DNA of 64,000 bases from Acanthaster planci (Eukaryota > Echinodermata > Asteroidea > Valvatida > Acanthasteridae). The notes beneath the pieces are model-generated. The model saw only the letters and a program-made list of their open reading frames with translations. It did not search any database and was not told the origin of the DNA. The DNA is taken from the NCBI RefSeq assembly GCF_001949145.1, contig NW_019091570.1, forward strand, positions 1 through 64,000, read 5' to 3'. How positions within the stretch are numbered: the stretch's first letter is position 1; each line of letters starts with the position of its first letter. This document shows positions 11,801 to 23,800 of this stretch, one piece after another. The position numbers and the translations under genes are program-made.

Positions 11801-14800
11801 AACGGTGCATGATGTCATTCCACCCAAAAATTGACACAATATGACATCCTAAACTGTGGCTTTTTGAGGAAAATACCATTTTACATAGACTGTACAGCCT
11901 CATGATGCCAAACCCGTACTCCAATTTCATGCATTTCATTGATAGCTATTTAGTTGATCATGAGAGTATAATATTCAAGAATTAAGGAGAAGATTGGCAA
12001 CATTTGTGGAACTAAGCGAGAGAGACATCATTTCATGCGGGTCATGCCAGTATGCATGTTTGTATGGAGATACCATGGCTACTCAACGCAGACAGTCAGC
12101 AAAGTTGAACCTGGCTCAACTTTGCCGATTGGGCTGGTTTGCGGGTTTGCGGGCTGGTTTGCCTTTGTCTGGGTTGTTGGCAACACCACCGTTTGGCATG
12201 TTTCCGTATGTCCATGTTGCAGTTTGTGTTTTGATAGCATTAAGGTAAGGAACTGTGGCGAATATTACCCAAAGCACTGTGTGTGGGAAATACCCACAAT
12301 CACAAAAATGTATACTTTGGGCTTAATATGATAGAGAGTGACCCAAATGCAATGCTTCCCTCTGTGATTCATATTTTGAGGGGAACATTACATGCACTGT
12401 ATAAGGTAGATTCTATGTCAATTGACATCACGGAAGTTGCTGTGTTGGGACGGCACATTATATTGTAATTTTTTTTTCTGTATTCTAACAGGAGATTCTT
12501 ACGGAATCTCCTGTTAGATTTAGGACATGGTAGGAACAAAAATTAACCACTCGCTGCTGGGTGCTTTGAAAATGCAGTGCACATATACGGGTCGTATTCA
12601 AGAATTTCAGTTTTCAAAATTCTTCAACAATTTATCATTTCATTTTACGGATGTTTATACCCACATGAAGGGCTCTTTGGTGCTAGTCTAAGATGACAGG
12701 TGACCTTTATTGGCGTAGGAGTATTTCAGCCAGGCCTGCAGCCTTGTAAAAAGAGCCCAGATTGTGCAGTGTTACGTAACCTTCTTTTGTCACGAACCCG
12801 GCACAGTGCACCGCTGACCTCTTTTCAATAGGGGCCAGATTAGCATGCAGCGGTGCTGGAGCGCTTTTGTCCCCGGTGATATGTAATGTCCCCGGTGATA
12901 TATGGTAAATGCCCAAAACCTTGGTATACTATTTCAAAACAAGGCTGGATTATCTCCACTATTGAGAGTAAAAAAATGTTCATAATGTCCAGCAGCTCAG
13001 TCTTTTGTGCCGAGCATGGTCTTATGTTACAAGGCCCAACTCTTTTGTCCCGATTTCGAGTACTCCCGGCTCTGCGTATAAAGCCTATGTACTAAAAAAC
13101 GGGTCGCCTGGCAAGAAGTGGTTAATTCATATATGGATTACTATTTAATACGTATGGATTACTTTTTTGTAGGTACGGATTACAATTTCATACGTACAGA
13201 TTACAAAGCCATACGTATGGATTAGTAATGCACATCTTCTATTGGATTACTAACCTTCAGTTCATTGGGCCCGAGCGGGACCAAGAGAGGGTGCAATTTC
13301 CCAGCAACAGAGGTTCCTTTGGTAGGAACTTAACTTTGCTGGTCCCCGAAAGACAGTGAGATACATACATGTACGTTGTTTACGTGTCCGGTCCTACCAA
13401 CAATGCAACTATCCCCACTAGCATGGCTTTTTCAACTGATGAGGGGATGCTTCTGCTCATAGTGGAATTTTGAATGCAACCAGTTCCTAGGATCATTATT
13501 TACCAAACCATACGTACAAAGGAATGACCCGTACGTACAACATAGTAATCCACATGTACAGTTTAGTAATCTGTACACGTGTACAAAATAGTCCGTATGT
13601 ATGAATTAAACTTTGTCTTACTGTGTCCTAAATACACTTCCATTAACCTCCTCTTAGCATACAGAGAAAAATTGACCATAGAATGTACTGTCCCAAAACC
13701 GCATCTATACATGTAGCAGTACAAGGGCCATAACAGGGATGTGCTTGTGCCCCCTTACATGATTTATTTAAACAGTCTTAAACATGAGCACTTGCTATGA
13801 AGTCTCTGTTAAGTGTATTTCAGACCTATGCTTTGTTTCACACACAAAAAAAATTAAATTTGAATATTAAATCAATTTACAGATGCTTACGTTGAAGATG
13901 TACACTCGGACTTTGAAGGTCATTTTCCCTGTATCAGATTCAGTGATAAAGAAAGGTAAACTTATTTGCTTAATTTTCATCGGCCCCATTAAGATGACCC
14001 AGATACTGAACTACCTCCTATCTGAGTCCACTCTACTGGGTGTTGAAAACTATCAACAATTTGTGCAATTTAAATATGAACTGTTGGACAAGTTGAATTT
14101 ATGTTTGAAAGCACAATTGCCTTATTCCTAGTGAGGGAAAACATATCTAGCTATTCATTTATTTTTTTTTCATGTTATTTCCAAAATTTTGATAAGTACA
14201 GTGGAACGCCACTGTAACGAACATGGCGAGGTCCACGTGTTCCGTGTATCTGTCGTTTGGTATAGTTAATATTCAGTCATTGATACACGCATTCATTCCA
14301 AACTCCAGCCCATATTCAACTGTGTGCCACTGCCGACTCCATGGAAGTTTCAGTTTGAGGATTAGGGGGCAACATGTATGTGCAAGAAATGAAGTTAAAA
14401 CTTTAAAAAAATGTGAAATTCCTACAATTTTTAAAATGTACAATCATTTTCAAGTTTTTCCTTCTGAGCAGTCCTCACTTCAAGTTGAATTGCAAATTGA
14501 AATAATTTTTTTCCTTCAGTCATTGCTTAAAATTTGCATGTGACAGGTAGGCATGTTAATGCCGGTTCATACTTCAGGCAAATGTGAAATGAATGGCATT
14601 TGAGTCACAAGACATTTGCAGCAAAATTTTGCTCAAGTGGAAATGTGTTCAAATGTTTCAAAATCACAGCACAAATATTTGATATGATTCCACAAATGCA
14701 CATTTTCTTCACTTTGTGCCAAGTAATGTACCAGTATGAACTGCCTTTACACTCGTTTTTGTTAGAAATATGGCACCTGTCTCCTGAAGACGAACAGAGC

Positions 14801-17800
14801 ACACTGTTCGAAACGTCGAGTGAACCCCGGTTCTTTTCAGAACCACACACACTCAAAGAGAGTATTTGATTACATGGTGTCACCGCAAACTTCACATAGT
14901 TAGTACTTTCGCCATGCATAGCCTCAAGTCCTATCTGTCACAGGTTGGCTGTTGTTTTATTGTGAGTGCAGTTTTCCTCAATTTTGAGTTATTATCAGTT
15001 CTAAATCTGATTTTTTGAAACAAATTTGTAATGTTCAGTAAAAGTGTACAGAAAATTTGGGAGCTGGGGGGATGTTAGGTATTCTCAAGTCTTTCATTGT
15101 ATTTGTATAGTCTACGGCACTCTACCGGTACCTACCCAGTCACTACATATGCTAATTTCCCATGCGCGTATAGCTATTTGCTGAAAAGACTTGATCATCC
15201 ATGGTGCCCCTTCACCTCCCACTATGCACTGCAGTCATGCCGCCATGTTCGTCCTTCTTTTCTCAGCGCTGTATCGCATTGGATGTGTCTTTTAGACATC
15301 TTCAAGTTTTTCGAGTTCCGCTTTTGCTACATGGTTCTGTGTTGACTTGAATCATCTGGTCATATTTCGTGAATAAACTTTTACCATGTGTGATTTTAGT
15401 TTTGTTCTTAGAGTGCTATTCCTTGTTGTTGTTGCCTTTTTCTTTCTTTTCTGTGTGTGCATTCTGCAGGCGTTTACCGTCAGTGTTACGAGGCTAAGTG
15501 GGCGCATTCACACTTTAGTGGTCCATATAATCCACACAACCCTAGCTGTATGAGAGGGCAAATAGTAATTTTCAGCAGTTTTCCCTTTTAACCGCTCAAG
15601 TGGGCATACCCTTATTTAAGCAGCTGTTGTGGATTAAGGCCTAACTGCTTGAGTGGGCAGTAGGACGGGGACAAGGCCTAGCCGCACAAGTGATTGACTC
15701 ATGTGGCTCTGACGAGGATATATACCCTTGGCCGCAAGCAGGGGCTCCTACCGGTATGTGCCTCCTACTCAACAGTCGTGCATGGAGCTGATTGATGCGG
15801 CTAGATCAAGCCCACGTTGTTTGCATGAGCTCTGATCTCTTAAGGAATGAGGGCAATGCCAAGCCACATGAGTGGTTGCTCCGTATCCTAAGCAGCTCAG
15901 ATGAGGATTTTGGCCTTAACCGTGACATATTCCACGGTTGTCAGAATTCCCCCGGGACATTCTTGACTTATGATCGTTCTGTGTCTCTGCCCTCCAACAG
16001 ACAACCTAGTCAACTGAGCCAGCACCTCCACCGACTGCCTGAGATGCAACGAGTCAGCTGATTGACCGCCTATGGCTCAGAAAAGCCAGCGGGCTAACGG
16101 GGTTCCTCTCCCCTGCTGCCTGCAATGGCTGCGGACTGTCGTAGCTCTGCAGCACTCAGAGCCGCATCCTCGGTAGCATCGGCTGACCAGACATCCATAG
16201 TTGGCCTCATACCGACAATGCCAGGATGGGCCCTCCATGTTCCACCGGGTCAGGCCTGCCTGATGATTCCTCGGCTCATGGTTCTGGGTCACCCAACAAG
16301 AATTCACCGGGCACCGTGGAGCCTACCGGGCTACTACGTCAGCCCGCAAGGCCGAATCCTTGGTAGCATCGGCCAACCGGGCATCTAGTCGGCCTCATAC
16401 TGACAATGCCAAGTCGGGCCCCCCACGTTCTACCGGGTCTGGCCCACCTGATGATTCCTCGGCTTACAGTACCGGAATACCCAACAAGAATTCACTGGGA
16501 ACCGTGGAGTCTACTGGGTTTTCTAAGCCGACGTGGCTTGCGACCTCCACAACCCCTCTGCAGCTCCGGCTTTCAGCTTGGTATTCCCAGGAAACCAGGG
16601 CCTTCCTCTGCTGGCTCATCGCCCCAAGAAGATGGCATCTGTACCAGCCAAGTTCCCGCCTGCCCCCCAGGGGATGAGCCTCCGACCTCCCCCACCATGT
16701 CGGCTGCTACTGGTACCCACGTTCCAGACCCGAGGGTGAACGGTCTTCTTCTTCATCGGTTTCTTCAAAACAGAAAAGAGACGTCATTCCAAGCAATGGG
16801 AACACTCCCCTGAACCATGGATGACAGCGTTCCAGTCTATTAATGAATCTCTGTCCTCCCTCGCCTGCTACCTAAGCAACAAACCCACACTGGCTTCTAC
16901 TGCTCCGAACCCGGATCTACCTCTCTCGGTTCCTGCAGCCTCAGCCTGCAGTCACAGACGAGTATTTGGATAGTGGAACTCGCCGAGGTTCAAGTCAAGC
17001 TGGTGTTCTCCTTCCAGAACATTCTGCTACATACAGGAGCATCCATGAATCCCACTCTGACACGGCTGTGCTTCAGTCCAAGCAACAGACTGGGTCCCCA
17101 AAAGATGACATTGACTTTGTCGGCGATATTCCTCTTTCAATTTTGATATCCTGGTGTGACTCCGATGGACACAATACGGTAACGCAAGCACATTGCAGAC
17201 CACACCATAGGTAAAACGGATGCTCTGCCGCATAGGTTTCTGTATACCGTATGTTGTTTAGCTGTTCTTTAGGATATTCTTTGGGATATTTCTTGTCTGT
17301 ATATACCCTGATTAGCTTAACCCCAGTTGTGGTATTTTGTTAATCTTTAAAAAAGAGAACAGAATATCTTGAGAGCAGTTGTCTAGTTATTCTGGGTTTC
17401 TTTGTTCTTGTTTCTACTGGTTTTTTGCCAGAAAATTCAGCGTTTTTTCTTTGGCTGTGCTTCTCTCTGCACTAGATTAAGCTCTAGAGAGGGAAATTTT
17501 CAGAGTTGTGGTTCTAACCCGCTCCGAGTACAGTAGTTTGCCCGTTGACGGGCCCGGGATCGCTTGGTTGGTAAGGACAGTTGTGCGATGGTTGTGCAAT
17601 TTTGGTCCTTGCTAACTTAGGGAGCTTGTCCAAAAGGTTGCCACAGTTTCTCACCCGGTCAAGCCCTGTTGCTAGGAACAGCAGCTACCGCGTAGAAATT
17701 CACTCATGCCAAGAACATTTAATGAGGCAGCCCGGGATGAACGCAATTGTTATAACGATCATGTCTTGAATTATGCATGCCTGCCGCGGCTACCGTGGTC

Positions 17801-20800
17801 AACCCGAACATTCTATGCGTGGTGCGCAGACAGATGCTCAGTGTACACATGTTTATGTATATCTACTGGTTATCCTCGGAATGTGGGTGCCGCAAAGCGT
17901 CGGAGACATAAACGTGGTGAATTCTTCTCAAAAAGTCACAAAAAGCAGACTCTGTATATGCTACAAAAGTGATCCGCGCAATGCCCGAAAAAATATATTT
18001 TACTCAGCACAACGTCAAATCACTCATGGAGAGCGCTGCCCAGGATTTCAACACGCGCGCAGGTGTTCATGTAGGCTGGAGGTACTGTACATGCACAGCA
18101 TCGTTTGCTCGCATGTGTGAACCCAGACTCGTGCAAGGATAACGATGTGACTTTTTGTCACATAGAGAAACACAGAGGCTAAGCTTTTTGTTAGTTGTTT
18201 GTTTACAGTCACTATGAAATAATACATTTTGTTTTGAAACTTTGCTAATTTTTTTTTTAGATCAAAGGAGGTAAAATGGTAGGAAAAACTCCATATTGAA
18301 AAATTTTCGATTTTGCCCCGGTGGTTTTTTGTCACTTTCGTGAAAATGCCGACAAATTAATCAAATACATTGTGATGTGTTTCGAATAATGAAATACCCT
18401 GTCATATGAAAAATATTAATGTGCATGGGAGAATAAAGAGCAAATACACATGAAAGTATTGATCCAGGGATTTTTAAAAGATTTGCGATCGCCATGGATG
18501 ACGACCAAAGCTAAACGGCACACACATGTAGGCCTATGTGTACCTGCAAGAATGTGAAGACTCAACTGAAGCCCCCATCCATATAAGTAATCTTCCCAAC
18601 ACAAATTGTGTCATTAAAGAGACATTTTTATGTTATTTTTCGTCTGTCTAATATGATTTTTGACACTTGCTGCATGGCAAACGATGTCTGTGTATCGTGT
18701 TGTAAGAGTCTGTGATGCATCTGGAGGGGTGGGCAATTAGCCTCTTGCTGCATCTGGAAATTTTGTGGAAACACGTTCGTTTCGAGTACAAGCAGTATAT
18801 AACATGAACACAGAAAACACAAATATAGATATGAGATCACTTTTTTTGTGACTGAACCTGTATAAAAATTGGTGACGGCAGTGGTTTTTTTCTGACTTGC
18901 AACTGTAGAGCTGCAATCGTATTCGATGTACATGTAGTGGAACGTTCACCACCCTTTTTGGCAGGAATTGTACACTGACTGGTTGCCGCATTTCCCTCAC
19001 GCTTTCTTTGCCAACAGTTCGGCCTGGCGCGAACACGTGTCTCCACCACCGTGATTCGCAAACACTCTTAATAAATGGGTCAGTTCATATTCAGTGGGAA
19101 AGCAAATACGTACGCAAGATTTCAAGGTCAGAATTCGCAAAAGTCGAACTTATCTCGGGCAAAATGTCACTACAAATTTTTCGTGACGTCATATTTGCTT
19201 TATTTTTGCATTCGTCTGAAGTATGGACCAGCCTTTTCACTTTTATGGGCGTATATTAAATTTGCTCTTTCCTCTTGCCCTTCACCAAAAATGTACCCAA
19301 TGGCCAATTGACCATATTGGTGTACATCTATTAAAAAAGAAATGTCTGAGACAAAAATACCCGCTTTATTCACCACTTTAACATAGACATATTTAGTCTA
19401 AAAACTCACTTGAAGCGCTTCTCAAAGTAGCTCCGGGATAGATGGGATTTCAAGCTATTCATGGTGACAGACAACTAAGGTGGAAAGCTTGCGGTAGCAC
19501 CATGCAAGGATACAATCTCTTTGTGAGTCTGTATGGTTCTTTTCAGAACTGTGGATGATGACCTGGAGGTTGCAGGCACAGTCGGAAAAAAAAATTATTA
19601 CGGGATGTTTCTATGTACGATCATAAACTTGGGGATAATTTGAATTTTACCCGAAAACATAGTAACAAGAGACACAAAAATCTAAAGCAGAAAACGGGTT
19701 TGCTGTCATTAAGCATTGGGGAAAAAAATGCTTATTTGAGAGGCTAAGATGTGCAAGATTTCTGAAATAAGTGCTCAGTCTTTGTTTTCAGATTGAAAGA
19801 CTTCATTCGTAAATTAACTTACCCCCATCTACCTGAAAAAGTATGCAAAAAGTGACCAACAATTACCATTTTCTTAGACAAAAAGAATTCTAGATCCCTC
19901 TCGTGTACATGTATTTGTGTATTTATGTCGCAAAAAAATTTGGGCATTAAATTTTTAATGCCAGAGGGCCCTTTTCAATCAACATAAAAGTAAAAATTAT
20001 CCAATCTGCAAAGAAAAAAAAATCCCCTTTCTAAACAGTCATTGACAGCTCCTGTGTGTACTTCTCCTTAGGGTTTCAAGAACTGGCGGTGGTTCTCCTC
20101 AAACACAAAGTAAAAAATACAAAGTATTTCTTTGAGATTGGATAGCAAGCACTGATCGGAATACCAGAAGTTGTTGGGAAATTATAAGTGCGCCTCTGAA
20201 AGATGACAATTGGTGTTGTAATTACAGCAGTGAAAGGGTTTGGCCAGTGCCAACTATTTCAAAGTGCATGAATTTAGGCTAACCAATCACGCACTGACAA
20301 ACTCTGTGGCACAAAAGTGCAACTTATAAAGAATGCAATGCGATACCCGCATTGCAAGTTCACTCTTCAATTTCTTTGCAATCCGGTCGACCAGCTGCAC
20401 ACCAATGGGCCTTCTTCGAGCATCTTTGGCCCGTCCACACAACCCCCTACTGTGCCTTCTGGCATGGCGGAGTCTGCCCATGGGAGCGCTATTGGGTGAC
20501 TCATAATCGTAACAGCTTTTCAGCTGGCACGGCTCGGCTTACCGTCCATCAACACTGCTTGGGCAATCTTTGCATCTTAGATGCTCCCTGCGGGCCGTCT
20601 TCCAGCACTCGGCAACCTACCGGCCCATCTACGCCCCTGTACTGGCTGTCTGGGGCATAAACCAGTCCGCCAAACAGGTAGTTGTGGTGACTCGCTTTGA
20701 CTTGCTGTCCAGTCCAGCAACGCCATACTGCAGGGTTCTGCGAGCGGTCGTGGCATTGGTTGGTTGTCCCTGCCACTTTACTACTTGCCTATGGATGGGT

Positions 20801-23800
20801 TTTACTTCTTTGCCCGCTCATTCCTCCCGCCAGCTCTTATTCCAGAGCGAGTCTAATCCCGCCCACTGCCGGGAGTCTTAATGCTGGGCTATCCTTTGAT
20901 CAAGGCACCCATGGCGAAATGGATAGTTGCTCAAGAGCAAGGAGTTGGAGGAGACTAGTTTAAGCACCAACCCAACACACGAAGAAAGACTACACGACAA
21001 ACCGCACACCCCGAACGCTTTTGGAGTTCTGCTCCACATAGCTAATGTTTTTCTTTACATTTGCTACCGTTTCGGTAGCAGATACGATATATGCATATGC
21101 ATAAGTCTTCACCAATCAAAACGATTGCCAATCAAAATGATTGGCGAATGTAATAAATTATTCATTATTACAATGGGGCGCTTATTCAACACACTGTCCT
21201 TTCCTAGCTCTAGACAACAATCTCTTCCAGAATTGCCTCAAATGTGCAGCACCGAAGCTTGGGATTCCTATCAACAAATTGAAACCACGGCAAATGTTGG
21301 CTGTGAAGGCTGTTCTGGAGGGTCCAGACGTATTTGTCAATCTTCCAACTGGATATGGCAAATACCAGGCTGCATTGTTGTGCAAAGACTTCATGAACAT
21401 AAGTGGCCCAGACATACATGTATGTACTCGGACTACTCAGCCCCCCCAACAGTATTGGTTCAGAGAAATGTGAATAATTCATAAACATTAGCATATTGAA
21501 TAATTCAGATAAACCACTGGAAACCAAGCTCCAAAGGCGCTTGCAGCGGTACATACAGTCCATGACACGCAAAGCTCGGCTACTGCATGCAGGGCTTGCA
21601 TACAGTTCGTCGTGTGGTCTTGACTATCCATGTTGCCGCGGTTGTGCCTTGATCAAAGGCTAATGCTGGGCCAGCTCACCTATTTACAGTATAGGACTAC
21701 CTTGCTTGTTCCGTGCACTGCAGTTCAGATCGTTCCTCTTGACACTCGGGGTGTTTTGGTGTGGCTGCGCCCACTCCACATAACACGTCACGTAGTCTGT
21801 GTAGCGGTTGGTATACCCCTACGTTGACTTTCTTGTGTACATAAAACCATGCAGCTTATGATAGTAGCCAGTGGCGGCTACATAGGTGGTAATCATGGAC
21901 GCCGCGTAATTGTGAAGTGAAAGCCATGCAATAAAGTGACGGACATTGTTAGCAACAGCTGGGCCACCTGTGTTCAACATCTGCAGGCGGCGGAAACAAC
22001 AAAACAGATTTCATTCACTGGAGTATACTCTGTGGGTACTAGGTGCAAGAGCCGCCTGCAGCAGGCGGTTGATCTCGGCTTCTACCACGTGAGCGGGACA
22101 GCTGGTAACGGTGTCATTTGCGCCTCAGCGTGAGGGGCCACTTCTCGGAAGCGATGTGCCTGGAAACGGGAGAGAGCGTCAGCTATCTCATTACTTGCCC
22201 CAAACATAACAAGATATTGTAACGGAGACATACAAGAACAAACGAACCAGATGCATTACACGCAGGCATAGTGACGACTGATGATTGACAATGTGCATGA
22301 CTGACATATTATCTGTGTGAAACTGAACCCTATGGTTAGCTAAATGATGAGCCCAACACAGTAAAGCTATGACTCGAGGAAAAAATTTTTTAAAAGCAAT
22401 AGATGGCGGCGTACGCAAAATATCATCTAGCCAACGACCTTGAACCCATCTGCCATCGAAGTATGCACCAAAACCAACACTGGCAGCCGCATCCATATAT
22501 AAATGGAAGGATGACGAGTCCTCCCATCCAATCTCAGTAACGACAGAAACCCCATTAATGAAGTCAGCAAGCGGCAGCGCTGACAGGCCCCAGTACTGAT
22601 ACTGCTACCACCGTAAGCCACAGCTCGACATCTATGTTTAAATACCCCAAGAGCGTGCCGGGTTTGTCGCTTGAACTGCTCGTCATAAGTCTTCCATCCC
22701 TGTCCCGGGAACTGCATGGACGCAGTACGAACTATTTCAGACTATTTCAGCAATTTGCCCACTCAAGAAGGATGTTTAGCAACGTAAATCGCCATAAATG
22801 TATGAAACGCTAATCGCCAAGCACCAAACGTATCCATTTTCTTGCTTTTCAACCCTGGTTTCTTAACTACTAACTCATCCCCATCACAAGAAAAAATAAG
22901 CTTATCAGGGTCCATGGAGTTAGTATCAACAACGGAAGGGGTGGTTTCGGTACACAAGGAAGAAATGTCACAGTATGCAATGTTCCAGATCTTCTCCTTC
23001 AAAGACTGTTGGACGTGGAATCCCAAAGGAAGATCAACGCCTATCTGGAAGAGCTGCTCTAAGGTTAGGTGCTCACCAACACTGTTGTACTCACCGCGTC
23101 TTCCAGATCCAGAAGGGGTAGCCACGGACGGAATGGAGCCTGGGGAAACCAATGCTGACACAGCTGGAAGAGGTGAAGGGCATTCTGAGCTGCGCTGTCT
23201 TCAGAAGCTACAGCCAACACTGGTGACTGGGAGTTAACCGCCTTAAACTGGCTGGGATGCAGAACAGCGGTGTCCCTTGGCGCTATCAGGTGGGGGGCTG
23301 GAGGGACCTGCTGCTGAAACACTGTGGAGCTGTGGGTATTTGACCAAGGCGCCTGGGAAGAGACTGCCGGTGGCGGACTTGAAGTTGCAGTAGGCCTACC
23401 CTTTTTAGGCAAACTGTTACGGCTCTGACGATTCTGTGCCACACCACGGCCCTTATTACCCAGCTTGCCTCCGTGTCTTCGATGACCCGGTTCGACTGCT
23501 TCACCATGGTGAGGTTGTGCCCCTAAACAGCCCCGACGAGCTTGTACCACCCGAGGCTTGGCTTTCGGCAGCGTTATCTGGTAACTTGGCTACCTCCGCT
23601 CTTGTAACCCCAAAAATTAATATCCAGTCGCACTAAACTTCATATATTTTCTTTGCTTTACCTGCGGCGAAACAATGGCACATGTGTGCTTGTGAAGTAA
23701 GGCTGTGACGAAAATGATTGATTTCTCGTATGGGCCAAGCCATTCATTTTCAGTTGTTATACATTGTACAACATTCCAGTCAGGTCCCCCCATGCATTTT

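Noticed and set aside
11994-12331. Two overlapping ORFs of 84 and 98 residues
   Set aside because: Composition driven by a local GGGCTGGTTTGCG repeat; no conserved motif or splice context.
19184-19191. Isolated TGACGTCA as a promoter element
   Set aside because: A single occurrence outside repeats is expected by chance and no TATA, initiator or first exon is nearby.
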